Source of the DNA: Tubiluchus corallicola
Taxonomy: Eukaryota; Priapulida; Priapulimorpha; Priapulimorphida; Tubiluchidae
Direction of reading: 5' to 3'
Assembly: GCA_030141605.1 (NCBI GenBank)
Contig: JAQGDQ010000198.1
Coordinates: forward strand, 325,421-389,420
DNA length: 64,000 nt
Both the position numbers and the translations under genes were made by a program. The notes beneath the pieces were generated by a model that ran no database searches, was not told where the DNA came from, and was given only the letters and a program-made list of their open reading frames with translations. This document shows positions 12,883 to 38,252 of the stretch, one piece after another. Positions within the stretch are counted from its first letter, which is position 1, and each line of letters opens with the position of its first letter.

Positions 12883-13007
12883 TGAGGGAGAGAGAGAGAG
12901 AACAAGAGAAACAGAGAAAGAGAGGGAGAGAGAGGGGGAGAGAGAAAGAGAGAGAGAGAGGGGGAGAGAGAAAAAGAGAGAGACAGAGAGAAAGAGAGAG
13001 AGAAAGG

Positions 13008-13037
<30 letters not shown>
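12883..13037. repeat. GA-rich polypurine microsatellite
   Basis: About 150 bases of almost pure A and G on the plus strand, with GAGAGA runs broken by AAAG and GGGG. Long open frames of Arg/Glu or Ser/Leu across it are artefacts of the repeat. Confidence 0.95.
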
Positions 13038-13038
<1 letters not shown>

Positions 13039-13129
13039 TGACCGCTTGTTTATACCGCTACCTAGTTTTGTCATCTTAGTTTATTTGACGCCCATAAAAT
13101 AATAGTTATAATAAACGAAATAAAAATAC

Positions 13130-13420
13130 TAAATTATTGTTCAGTGCTGCCATTTTAATGGTAAGTCATACAGGTTTAGATAAGGTTGGGTATAGCTTAA
13201 AAAATAATCAGAGCAAACCCTGAACACTCCTTACTAACTAACCAAATAAATTACTTTATCTTGACAATAACATCAATAACGTATTTTTGGTGAGCCAGTG
13301 GTGCACACTGAGATGGTGATGCAGACATCATGCAGTGATGTTTTACCAGGTTGCGCGTAGATTTCAAATTGCTGAAAATATTCTTTACCAACTACAGAAG
13401 TTTTTCAGGCAAGTATGCGT
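13130..13420 (+). repeat. interspersed repeat family Y, 5' part of split copy
   Basis: Shares with 36684-37165 and 54327-54835 the order GCCATTTTAATGGTAAGTC, CAATAACGTATTTTTGGTGA, GTGCACACTGAGATGG, TTTTACCAGGTTGCGCG and AAGTTTTTCAGGC. The family's continuation (TTCTTTGG.ATACT.TAAAATTC) reappears about 600 bases later near 14024, so the copy looks interrupted by the LINE fragment described next. Confidence 0.6.
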
Positions 13421-14020
13421 AATTGGAACACACCCTAAAAGAGAAACCCTTTATACAGATATTAGCTCTCTATATCCAAAATTTACCTACTTACCAGATG
13501 ATGTCCAACTAAAATTATTATTAGGCTCAAACGATCCTGAAATTCTTCAAATTGCTTGTAATTTTGTTTTAAAATGTTTCAGTTCCAGGATGTAAATATT
13601 ATAAATTTAAAAAAACGATATATATATATATATATATAATGTAAATATATATACATGTAGTTAGTTTTTTAAATTTTGTTTGACATCATCTGATAAGTAA
13701 GAAAAGTTTAGATATAGAGAGCTAATTAATATATATATATAATTAATATCACTTAAGTAGATTAAATACCGTATGCGTATGTGTAACTACCCTAAATTTG
13801 TGTTTACGTATGTTTATGTTATACCATTGGGTTTATACATCAAAGCAATGTTTGATGTTCTGTCTTTAGTTTAAATTATAGAATTTGACTTGTATTCTTA
13901 TTAACGTAGTATATGCTTTTACAGCGTTATGTATATGTATTTATATCTTTGTAAACAGTGTATGTATTGCGTGAATTGTAATTGTAATGCACCCAATAAA
14001 ATATGTTAAATAATAAAACT
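13408..14020 (+). mobile_element. 5'-truncated non-LTR retrotransposon: ORF2 C-terminus plus 3' UTR
   Basis: An open frame to a TAA-type stop at about 13595 encodes CVIGTHPKRETLYTDISSLY, then a PKFTYLPDDVQ and SNDPEILQIACNFVLKC segment. This is the cysteine-bearing tail pattern that commonly ends LINE reverse-transcriptase proteins. It is followed by about 400 bases of AT-rich sequence with TA dinucleotide runs at 13619 and 13730 and AATAAA signals at about 13994 and 14010. Only the last part of the protein is present. It appears to have inserted into a family Y copy. LINE clade not determined. Confidence 0.6.
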
Positions 14021-14589
14021 CTGGAAAGTTCTTTGGTGCATACTTTAAAATTCTCTTTACGAACAGTTTTCACAAAAGTTTCTGAAAAAAATTATTTCTG
14101 TTCACGAACTATCAACAAGAACTGCCATCTCATTTTAACTTCGCATGCTAAACTTGAACATGTAAGCCATTAACGAAAAACACTGCAGTTATTTCCGCTA
14201 GTTCAGAAATTAAAGGAAATATCAGTTATCACATAAAGTTCACGCTTCAAAGTTCTCAGCATAATAAAAACGACTTTATGAGCTTAATAATTTTCTCATT
14301 TGAAGCCAATGTGGACGATTTTCTGTTGCCAAACATTTCACATTATAAGCTGAAAAACTGCTCTACCGCTCATTATGAGCATTACGGCGAGACACGACAT
14401 TTGCATTATTTTACTGGGCGCCATGCAAGTAAACCACATACGCCCAGAAACAGTTATGCAAGACAGCAGATGATCATTGCTTGTATAGGTTTACATGTGT
14501 TTTTACTATAAATTATTATATATTGTATTTATTGGGTCTCTTGACTGATATTATACAAATACGTCAAATTGTTGGTAAGCACAATATTA

Positions 14590-15170
14590 AAGTAAAACCA
14601 GATCCAATCTTAAACTGTAGGTTAAAATAATCTGCTCTTTAAAATATTGAAAGGAAACATACTATTTTTCCAAAAATGGCTTACGTGAAAGAATTATTAC
14701 CACACAAACACAATTTCACGTTCGCGCCATTAGTTCTTTGCTGTTACATGCATTTTGCTATTTGCATTAGACTGGCACTAGCGCCTGCAATTCGGAAAAG
14801 CATTGCACAAAAAGCAGGTGATGTACCTCTCAATTCAGATGTGTTAGTTTGTGACGAACTACACACGTTCCACAGCTCATGCGTGAGCACAGCAGTAAAT
14901 TTGAAATTTGATTTTTTATCTTAAAACTTGCCGAGGTTTAGTACAACACACTGAATATCTTACAGATACACTGTTTTTGCTGTTGAAAATTATGTTAGTT
15001 TGTGATGTTATCACTAGTTGGGCTCTCCCATCGTTAATTAAGATTTTAATCTATCCTTACTTACCAGAAACGCTTTTACAGTATTATTTGAGTTAAAATT
15101 GTATACTTTTAGCGGACTTGAAAATAGGGTAAGATATAAAAAATCATAAGATATAAGATATCTTCCTTTA
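14590..15170 (+). repeat. interspersed repeat family X, long copy
   Basis: Contains AAAACCAGATCCAATCTTAA, ACACAAACACAATTTCACG, GCACTAGCGCCTGCA, GTACCTCTCAATTCAGATG, TTTGTGACGAACTACACACG, GTGATGTTATCACTAG and GCGGACTTGAAAATAGGGTA in the same order as the copy at 9520-10200. It ends in an AAGATATAAAAAATCAT-type tail also seen near 11585 and 35515. Confidence 0.75.
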
Positions 15171-15833
15171 AGGAATTATTGTGGTGCTATGTTAGTAAAT
15201 AAAAAACATTTAAAATTCATATTTTCAAAAAAAAATACACCAATATAAAAGTACTTTTGACCATTAATTTATACGATTTTTATGACGGGAGAGTCTTCTC
15301 ATAGAGGTAGTGAAATGGTTAGTATTGTGGATATATTTGTAAATGAATTACAAATATATAACTATATATTATTACTATAAAAATATATATCTATACTGGA
15401 TACTAGGTTCAAATGTGAGAGCATTAATTTTGCTTTTTCCCTACATTTGTAGTGAAAGAATAGTTTTTGAGAGTTCATATAGTAGCCAAGAACATGCTTT
15501 AGGGTGTAATTCCGTATTATTTCAAGCCATTTTAGAGATGTTCTTGAAAGATTAGTCAGAAAATGGCAGTCACACATGAAGTGTCATATCTACGCTTTTC
15601 AGGGAAACATTTCGATTCAATGATGTCTTTGTCATTTGATGTGAGTTCTGGATGTATTTTACGTACAACACAATTCGTTACTTTGGCTAACTAACAGTGA
15701 AATTGTATTTTACTGTCGTATAAAAGTTTATGACACTGATGCAACGTATTTACGTAGTCCAACAAGGATCGTGATGAAATATGTTTATTTACGACAGTAA
15801 CTATGTGGAGTATTGTGGACAAACTAAATTGAC

Positions 15834-16000
15834 TATGCTTTCACTACGTGAACAGATTATCAATGGCTTATGCTTTCACTATGTGAACAGATTATCAATG
15901 GCTTATGCTTTCACTATGTGAACAGATTATCAATGGCTTATGCTTTCACTATGTGAACAGATTATCAATGGCTTATGCTTTCACTATGTGAACGGACTGA
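15834..16000. repeat. 35-bp tandem repeat, five copies
   Basis: Near-identical units start at about 15834, 15869, 15904, 15939 and 15974 and carry GCTTTCACTATGTGAACAG and ATTATCAATGGCTTAT. Loosely related CACTTCGTGAAC / CTACACGAACAG motifs continue to about 16170. Confidence 0.9.
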
Positions 16001-16189
16001 GTCATTTATACTTTTCACACAGTCAAAATCGGTGTATGGCAACGAACAGACTATAAATAACTTATTATTTCATAGGTGAACAGATTTGGGATAATATATT
16101 GCTTTCACTTCGTGAACAAGGCTGTGAAAGACTTCTGGATTTACTACACGAACAGACAGTGAAAGGCTTATGTGAACCTATATGCAAAA

Positions 16190-17080
16190 AAAACAATAAA
16201 ATTCTTCCATCTGGCAAAATACTGACGGATTTACCTGCCGTGTTGCCAATTGTCCACCAAATTTGAAAAAATTAATTTCCAAAATAAATAAATAAATAAA
16301 TATATTACAGATTTAATTTAAAAACAGTTGTTCAAATGCAAACGTATATCCTGTTTTGAAGTATTTTACTTTACAAGTCACTAATGTGAGGCAGCATTTA
16401 TTCATTCTGCTATTATACGTGACGCGTTTCAATAGAACACAGCTAGGCTTACCTGGTAGCTTTCTCCCGTGCTAATGTGGGAATGATATGAACTGAACTA
16501 ATAATACTAAGTAAAAAACAAAAGACCCCTCGTTTACACCAAAACACGATACGTTGCATCGTCGTTCGTGGAAAGTTTTAACCATCAGCTGGTTAAACCC
16601 TGCATTTTGTGCACTGTTACACCAGCACTTCGAGAAAGTGCGCATGCGTGAAATGAAGCCAGTTCAGTGCAAATTAACGGAAAGGAAAGTCGCTTAGCAT
16701 GTTGGGTTTATTTAATTGTCATCAATTAAACTTAGGAAAATATAACAATGAAATTTACAAAAAACTGTCTACAAAACACAAAGTTAGTTTATATATTACA
16801 GTGACAAACCGCTAAAATACAGTGGCAAACGTATGACGTCTGATTTACAAAAATGTCTACTACATAGTGTACTTTATTTTAAAGGAAACTGTGTTTATTA
16901 CATGAGTCACGGGTTCGGATGTGTTCCGTTCATTAATAGATGCTTCGAAAATATTCGATAAAGGAGAATATATACGTAGTAATTTTTTTTAACTTTCTTA
17001 GAACACGTAAATTTCCCTGCCAAAATTGTTAAGCTTCTGTTTACTATGTACACTGAGCAAGAAACTCTGGCCAAGTTTAC
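16190..17080. other. no gene seen
   Basis: AT-rich sequence with a short AAATA run near 16283. No exon-like frame or recognisable element. Confidence 0.4.
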
Positions 17081-17086
17081 TTTGCG

Positions 17087-18600
17087 CAGGCTACTTGCAC
17101 ACATTTTTCTGGCCTTGTCAAATGCTACTTGTAGACATAATCCTGGGCATGTCAACGACTACTTGCACACATTTTTTGGGGAATGTCAACAGCTATTCGC
17201 GCTCATCTTTCTGGGCATGTCAGCAGCTACATGACGACATTTTTCTGGGCATGTCAACGACTACTTGCACACATTTTTCTTGGCATGTCAACAGCTATTC
17301 GCACTCATCTTTCTGGGCATGTCAGAAGCTACATGACGACATTTCTCTGGGCATGTCAACGACTACTTGCACACATTTTTCTTGGCATGTCAACAGCTAT
17401 TCGCACACATCTTTCTGGGCATGTCAGCAGCTACATGACGACATTTTTCTGGGCATGTCAACGACTACTTGCACACATTTTTCTTGGCATGTCAACAGCT
17501 ATTCGCACTCATCTTTCTGGGCATGTCAGAAGCTACATGACGACATTTCTCTGGGCATGTCAACGACTACTTGCACACATTTTTCTTGGCATGTCAACAG
17601 CTATTCGCACACATCTTTCTGGGCATGTCAGCAGCTACATGACGACATTTTTCTGGGCATGTCAACGACTACTTGCACACATTTTTTTGGTCATGTCAAC
17701 GGCTATTCGCACACATCTTTCTGGGCATGTCAGCAGCTACATGACGACATTTTTCTGGGCATGTCAACGACTACTTGCACACATTTTTCTTGGCATGTCA
17801 ACGGCTATTCGCACTCATCTTTCTGGGCATGTCAGCAGCTACATGACGACATTTCTCTGCGCATGTCAACGACTACTTGCACACATTTTTCTTGGCATGT
17901 CAACAGCTATTCGCACACATCTTTCTGGGCATGTCAGCAGCTACATGACGACATTTTTCTGGGCATGTCAACGACTACTTGCACACATTTTTTTTGGCAT
18001 GTCAACGGCTATTCGCACACATCTTTCTGGGCATGTCAGCAGCTACATGACGACATTTTTCTTGGCATGTCAACGACTACTTGCACACATTTTTCTTGGC
18101 ATGTCAACGGCTATTCGCACTCATCTTTCTGGGCATGTCAGCAGCTACATGACGACATTTTTCTGGGCATGTCAACGACTACTTGCACGCATTTTTTTTG
18201 GCATGTCAACGGCTATTCGCACACATCTTTCTGGGCATGTCAGCAGCTACATGACGACATTTTTCTGGGCATGTCACCGACTACTTGCACACATTTTTCT
18301 TGGCATGTCAACGGCTATTCGCACACATCTTTCAGGGCATGTCAACGAGTACTTGCAGACATTTCAGGTTATGCCAACGGCTACTTGCAGTCATTTCTCC
18401 GAGCATGTCAACGACTACTTGCACACATTTTTCTTGGCATGTCAACGGCTATTCGCACACGTCTTTCTGGGCATGTCAGCAGCTACATGCAGACATTTTT
18501 CTGGCCATGTCAACGAGTACTTGCAGACATTTCAGGTTATGCCAACGGCTACTTGCAGTCATATTTCTGGGCATGTCTACGACTACTTGCACAAATTGTC
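17087..18600. repeat. 34-bp minisatellite, about 44 copies, open in all three plus frames
   Basis: The monomer is about 34 bp (GGGCATGTCAACGACTACTT, then GCACACATTTTTCT). Three variant monomers alternate (CAACGACTACTTGCACAC, CAACAGCTATTCGCACAC, CAGCAGCTACATGACGAC), making a 102-bp unit. Diagnostic CAGAAGC variants about 204 bp apart (17321, 17527) suggest a further doubling locally. The monomer has no stop in any plus frame and 34 leaves remainder one on division by three, so the same text is read in each frame in turn. This explains overlapping open frames of 551 and 476 codons. I do not call a protein. Confidence 0.93.
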
Positions 18601-18699
18601 CCCGACATTGTGACTGCCAACCTTCGTAGAATCCGGGTAGCCTTCAGTCTGTACAAGCAGGCCTATGTTAATGTGTGCTGATTAGGCAGGATACTGCCC

Positions 18700-19130
18700 A
18701 TTATCTAGTTCTCCAGTTTGTGGTTGTTCTTTCCATTACATTTTGCAAGTCTACAGGCAGGTGCATTAGCATCTTTCTCATTTACTTTTCTTCTTCCAAT
18801 AAACAACAAGAGCTCTAACAGAACTTCTGAATCTATCAGGAAACCAACTATGATGCTTGGTATGATTTTGGATACAGATAACCTGTCTGGATTTGTGTGC
18901 GTAATTCTGTTATTTCTGTATAAGTCACTGGTGTGGTCGACGTCATTGTTGTTGTAATTGTAACACCAATCAATAAAGAACAAGAACAGTAAAGTAGAGA
19001 ATGGTCACCGAGTACACTAAATCTGCTGATGATTCTAGGACACACTAGTCAATAAAAATGAACTCTGAGAAGTGAACGCATTATTTAGTAGACATTCTAT
19101 ACTCTATAGCAAGTTTTAACACTCAACGCA
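18700..19130. other. no gene seen
   Basis: Single-copy-looking sequence between the 34-bp array and the protease exon. An AATAAA occurs at about 18798 and 18972 on plus, but no frame leads into them. Confidence 0.35.
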
Positions 19131-19369
19131 ACATAATACTAATTTAAGTGAAAAATCTTTCCAATAGAAATACGTGAGACAAAAAAGATAGCAGATAACA
19201 TTACAGACGAACTTCCCGGCAAGAAAATATTCTTTTGTGCTATTTCATCAGTCGTCTTTATTAATGTAATCCTGAACACAGTGTAATCACAAAAATTATC
19301 ATTGTGCCGGAGCTGAGCTACGTACCGGCATTGCACAGCATTTATTAATACTACCACCCCCGCACTTAC

Positions 19370-19570
19370 ATTTTGCGTCTTTGTCATATTGGGCCACTTC
19401 TTCAATCCAGTGCAAATAATAGGAATTTTTACAGCAAAATTTACTGAGCCAGCTTCATCAGCATCATTGATGCTGCTTTCGTCATCATCTTCCTTCTCAT
19501 GCACTTTGCACGACTGCACGCCGATCACTTCCCCTGTCCGGTTTAATACCATCAGTCCACCTGAATCACC
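19370..19570 (-). CDS. partial trypsin/HtrA-like serine protease exon (GDSGG)
   Basis: A 67-codon segment bounded by an acceptor (CCTACAG before GGTGATTCA) and a donor (GTAAGTG), phase 0 on both sides. It begins GDSGGLMVLN, the catalytic-serine motif of the PA clan, followed by GEVIGVQS and, after an acidic insert (KEDDDESSINDADEAG), NFAVKIPI. The order GDSGG, GxVIGV, FAVxI is that of the last third of trypsin-like or HtrA-like domains. The catalytic His and Asp exons are not recognised, so this is partial or a relic. The frame stays open past the donor to a stop at 19139, so an unspliced end is possible. A possible upstream exon at 19752-19883 (44 codons, phase 0, donor GTAAGT, ending VGASVTI) would join in frame, but it also has an open frame on plus and may be a repeat. 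Protease class is supported by motif only. Confidence 0.5.
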
Positions 19571-20525
19571 CTGTAGGTAAGCAAAATGTGGCTCTGCAAT
19601 TCCACAACATTTGTGGTGACTTAGTTCAATTAATCGACTGCTTTGAATAACAAGAGACATGTTTAGTAAGTCATTAATAAATGGGTTTTTGTGCTACAGC
19701 AAATGATAAAATGAAATATTTCTGTGAAAAGTACTACCAGCCCATACTTACTATTGTTACAGAGGCACCTACTGTCGGGTCAAGCATAGGGCCCTCTGCA
19801 CGCCCTGGTTCCACATTAGTAGCGACTCGCCTCTTCCTTGTAAATCCAGACGTCTCGTTTGGGCCTAAACGTGGTGTGAGAAGCTAGCTGACCAAGAATG
19901 CCAGTATGAAAGCGTGTAAAGGTCACTACAGCTTTGATTTCTGACAGAGATGCTCCTCCATCCTCCACCTAGTATATATGTGTGCTATTATTACTTACTT
20001 AAGTGAGTGTTTTTTTGTGTATTTTATTCTCCTCTTCTTTGTTATTAATGCTCGCAATAAAACTTGTTAGAATGTTATTCTAGCGTTCTATTTTGTGACT
20101 TTTGTGTGTGCTAGATGACTTGTTACAAGAGTTAGTTCGTAAAGCAGTTCATATATGCAATTTAGTTCATAAAGAAATTATTACTAATTAAGATAACATT
20201 TGTAATTAAGAGAATTTCATTAGTTAAGAAATTAATTACTTGAAAGAACAATATAAAATGGATCATCATAATGCGGAATTTAAATACCACCATTCATTCC
20301 TGGAATTCGACGCTCTGACACCAAGCCAAGTCGAATTCAGTCCAATATATTAGTGAAATTATTCTGTCTATTGCTGCCTGATATGTAACGATCGGGTAAT
20401 AAGAAGATGGTTGTGTTTATATGTGTGCATGTATACCTCGAAATAGGCAAGTTAATGGCCGAGCAAATTTAAAAAGTGAACGAGATAGTCATTTACAAAA
20501 CTTGTTACGTGTGTTTATAGGATAA

Positions 20526-20940
20526 TTAAAACTGTAATCTCATTCTGCCTATTGTAGGCATTGAGGTATCAGCATTTATCAGAGCATTCGACCCACTTCT
20601 ATCTGCAGCTAACAGCATAAGTTCTTCTACTACTAAAGATAAATTTGGTTGAAGTTGTTGAATATCTGTATTTATCTTAGCTATCCAAGTTGCTTTATGT
20701 TTGCCAGGTGGTTTTTTGCAGGGTTTTAAGGCTTCCTTTAAAGCGATTCTCACAGGTGCTTCATTTGGTAATCTGACTCTTAGAAGATGTCCTATTGATC
20801 TTAACCTTCGGATCTTGACCTTTGAACTCCAATAAATTTCTTTTGTTCTGGTGTATAAATCTTCATTTTTAATTATGTATGGCCATCTTATCTTTAAAAC
20901 TTTCCTGAGAAGACTTCTATGAAATTACCGGCTGGCGTCT
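20526..20940 (-). mobile_element. non-LTR retrotransposon ORF2 C-terminal fragment
   Basis: The minus strand encodes LLRKVLKIRWPYIIKNEDLY, then TKEIYWSSKVKIRRLRSIGH and LLRVRLPNEAPVRIALKEA, and finally KPPGKHKATWIAKINTDIQ before the stop at 20526. The RRLRxxGHLLR...P..A..KALK...P.GK.KATW pattern is the well known C-terminal region of many LINE reverse transcriptases. A stop codon lies just upstream (near 20930) and no RT core precedes it, so this is a dead 5'-truncated copy. Clade not assigned. Confidence 0.8.
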
Positions 20941-21589
20941 GCTATTTCCACATTCTCGTTTCTAGCAATGTGAGAAATCCGTATGGAAAACTGATTCTTA
21001 GTTCCAGCTTTTTCCGATCTGATTTCTGACGGTGCCTCACTTAATTGATGACCACGCATTGGTCAAGTAAACTGCTAGCCTATTAAAAATAGAGTTGACT
21101 ACAAAAAGTTAATGTATGATAGAATTGCAAAACAAATAGTTATGAAACAAAAAATAGATTGTATGAACAATGCTGGTATGATGAGATTGTAAAAATGGCT
21201 AATTGTTATGAAATAAAGTAAATAGTAATGATGTGGAACAAGTAATTAAATACAAGAAGTTTGAATGGAAAAAGATGATTAAAAATAGACTGGCGAAAAA
21301 GTAGCAGAGACGTTCAGAGCAAAATGCAATAAAATGACAAAATTGAGACTTCTCAAACATAATGAATTTAAAAAGCAAAATTGCATCTCTGAATTAGGTG
21401 TGAATAAAATGAGTTAATATATGAAAATTAAATTAATATGTTAGAATTGAAGTGTAACTTCAAAAGTGCCCACATGAATAGTTCAATGTGCTCGATGTGT
21501 AATATTAAAGAAGATACAACTGAACATCTATTTGTTAGTAGATGTTTGCAGGATTGACGCCACGTGATCTATACGAAACGAATTTGAGT

Positions 21590-22027
21590 AGGGATGAGCA
21601 TCGAAAGTTCGAGTTCGAACGTTCGAATCGAATTTGAACGCTCGAATTCGATTCGAACCAGTTTTTTAGTTCGAACTCGATTCGAATGCAAAACTATAGA
21701 TTCGAATAATTCAGCACTTCAATCACATATGTTCCTGATCACTAAAACGATTGAAACAACATGCAATTAGCATAATTTAGCTGTGATTTCTGCACACAAT
21801 TTTAAAGAAATTACTAGTCGTTTTATTGCAGAACAAAATCTAGTGATACACATGATCTTTGTAAGACTAATTTTTACTGGTGGTTCGAAAACTTGTTCGA
21901 GAATCGTTCAATCTCAATTCGAATTCGGTTCGAATTCGAAACACTGAAGTTCGGTTCGATTCGAATTCGAAAGCCACAAATTCGGTTCGATTCGAATTCG
22001 CTTTCTGGTAGAGAATGCTCACCCCTA
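21590..22027. mobile_element. hAT-like MITE with TTCGAA-rich arms
   Basis: Begins (T)AGGGATGAGCATCGAAAG and ends GAGAATGCTCACCCCT, inverted termini matching the element at 2370-2772. Both subterminal regions are dense in TTCGAATTCGAA-type palindromes (21615-21690 and 21890-22005). No coding capacity. Confidence 0.7.
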
Positions 22028-22310
22028 ATGTTGAGGTCATAAAAAGAATCATCGAGTGTACTACGGCTATTCTGGAATATATAAATGAAGCTGAATTCGT
22101 GATATGAAGCTGTAAACAGTGTATATAGATCCTGCAGTCGTTCCTAGAGTGATTGCTTGCTGAATTGCAACGAGGATCAAGACTGAACCACTGAATCATG
22201 CACGTATTTTAAGCGGTGCGTCTTGAATTATGATTTCACGAACTGGCAGATGGAAAATGACAGCCTGCTACGTTTATTTTTGTACATGAATAATTTTGTG
22301 TTGATGTCTT

Positions 22311-22336
22311 GATGAGGCAACGAAATACGTCCCACC
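22311..22336 (+). ncRNA. possible degenerate hammerhead-like motif
   Basis: TTGATGAGGCAACGAAATAC followed by GTC resembles the conserved core of small metazoan hammerhead ribozymes (CUGAUGA, short stem II, GAAA, short stem III, GUC) but lacks the first C of the core. A similar string lies at 56305-56330. Such motifs are known in Penelope-like and related retroelements. Folding was not tested; a chance match is quite possible. Confidence 0.2.
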
Positions 22337-22531
22337 ACCAAATTTTTCTTTCCTAAGATCTATTATGTGGTAACTTATTGTTCGTGAGTCACGCGTTCAC
22401 ACTGCAAAATTATTTTGACAAGTTTGTCTGTCACTCGTATTTACTATGACTGCGAATATTTGTAGGACACAGTTTTTTTGTGTCTTACTCCTGGGTTAGT
22501 CTTATTACTGGTTAAATAACGAGCCTTAATA

Positions 22532-22951
22532 CAGTAAGACCTCGCTTAATGATTCGTTTTAACGACAAAGAATTTCGACACTTTTTTAGTCATTGACATC
22601 GAGAATTTTTCCCTTGTTATTATAAAATAGGCCTCAATTTTAGTGAAATTTTGTTTATTGTATTATTACTGGCGCTTGCTTGCCTAGCCTAGAGATAAAC
22701 GCCCATTGTGCGACGTGAATTTTAAATTCACGCTGTCGGAACACAGGTGCCAGAATAAGATTTTAAGCATTTCAACTAAAAAAATTCAAACGAGTTCTAT
22801 ATTAATATTACATGTTTTTGCTCCTGAAACAGAATCCCATTCACTTACACTGCTCCCTATGGAATGCATGACAGTTATTTAATCGTGTTTGTTTCCCTTC
22901 ACACCGCATTTACTGAGACATATTATTACCATCATTTAGCGAGGACTTACT
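22532..22951. mobile_element. pogo/Tigger-like MITE
   Basis: The left end is TA followed by CAGTAAGACCTCGCTTAATG; the right end, read inverted, is AGTAAGTCCTCGCTAAATGA. TA target site, CAG start and about 20-bp terminal inverted repeats fit the pogo/Tigger branch of Tc1/mariner. The right end is eroded (CTTACTAA instead of CTTACTGTA). About 420 bp and no transposase. Confidence 0.6.
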
Positions 22952-23498
22952 AAGTTTATATTAGGATGTGGAAGTAGTTTAAATTTAATATTCAGTGCTA
23001 TTTGTTCCAACACAATTTTCAATGGAAGTTGAAAATCTTGGAGTGCATATGTTTTACGCTGTACAAAATAATAAAAGTGTTGAAAATAATATCCTCAAAG
23101 TTGAAAAGGCAAAGAGGATAACTTTGCTAAAAGGCTAAAAGTATTTTTTCGTAAAATCACTTTAAAATGATTGCAGCCATTCTCTGCACATATTCTAGAT
23201 GCTGTGGTGCCCCTGCGCTGCCCAAATTTTTGATAAACAAAAAAGTTTGCCAATGCAAAGTAGTATGCTGGTTTTAATTTTCTAATAGTAAAAAGATTAA
23301 AAGTAATCCAGTAGTTAGAACAGTAGAAAGATGAAAAATAAAATTTAAACAGAACATGTTTGACATCAACAGAGCAAAAATTGAAATTTCTGCATATATT
23401 AGACTCTGTGAAGAATATTTAAATTAAAAGGTAAGTTTTTAAAGCTTCTTCTGTGAATGTTGTGGCTGCTTCTTTCATGATTTGTGGTTTATGTTATA

Positions 23499-37407
<13,909 letters not shown>

Positions 37408-38246
37408 ACGTTGCACAACGATAAGTCTACGCTTGGTGCTTTGGAGCGAATTACCAAAACTACGCTAATTTTTTTTTTGTGTTTTATATTTTAGGTTCTA
37501 GGTGCTAACAACTAATCTAGGATTAGGTGATACAAGTATTTAAATCAAACTTCAGAGGCCAAAATGTTGCTTTATTTAACAAACATTTTTGCATGTACTT
37601 TAAGTCGGTAGGATTTTTAAACGTTTTTATTCAAGTATGTATTATTTTAAATTTGTTGCCTCAATTTTAATGCTCACCCTACTAATGCTATGCCGGTGTG
37701 GACTGAGATGAGATATAGTGTTTATTGTTTATAGTATTTATTTTTTAGTACCCGTGTTTGTATTCTTGATCTTAACGTCAATAGTATTTACAGTGTTTTT
37801 AATACCAGTGACTACCATATTGGCGCTATATGGTATATTGCTCATATAGTGTGGCATTTCTAAATGACTTAATAAACCGTTTACATTATTTTCTGCTTTT
37901 CAATAAACTGTTTATACGGAACTATGTCAAATGCTAACTCATTAATGTGTATTACAGTTTGTGCTTTTATTATTAACCCATTCATCCTGTTAATTTTATT
38001 ACATGGTCATTACTGTGTTATAATCCACATTGTTTCATAGTCATGTTATTTATACTTTAATAACTTTGTTAAAAGTGTTAATTGTTATATGTTTTGCCCT
38101 GTGAATCTCACATAGATTTTAACTGAGTAGTTTTACCAAGATTATTTATTTATAATGATGCATGCTTGTGTTATTCGTACATATTCTTGTTGTGGCAATC
38201 ACTGTATTAGCATTTGACAAATAATGTTATCTATTGTTCTAATATA

Positions 38247-38252
38247 AATAAA
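38247..38252 (+). promoter_or_regulatory. candidate polyadenylation signal, sarcoglycan
   Basis: AATAAA about 840 bases after the stop codon. Other AATAAA hexamers occur at 37871 and 37902, so several 3' ends are possible. No transcript evidence. Confidence 0.35.

Noticed and set aside
12805-13079. Arg/Glu-rich or Ser/Leu-rich small proteins
   Set aside because: Translation of a GA microsatellite on the two strands.
17026-18681. 551-codon open frame as a repetitive secreted or structural protein
   Set aside because: Fully explained by a stop-free 34-bp monomer; equally long frames exist in another register and the flanks show no signal peptide, splice borders or codon bias.
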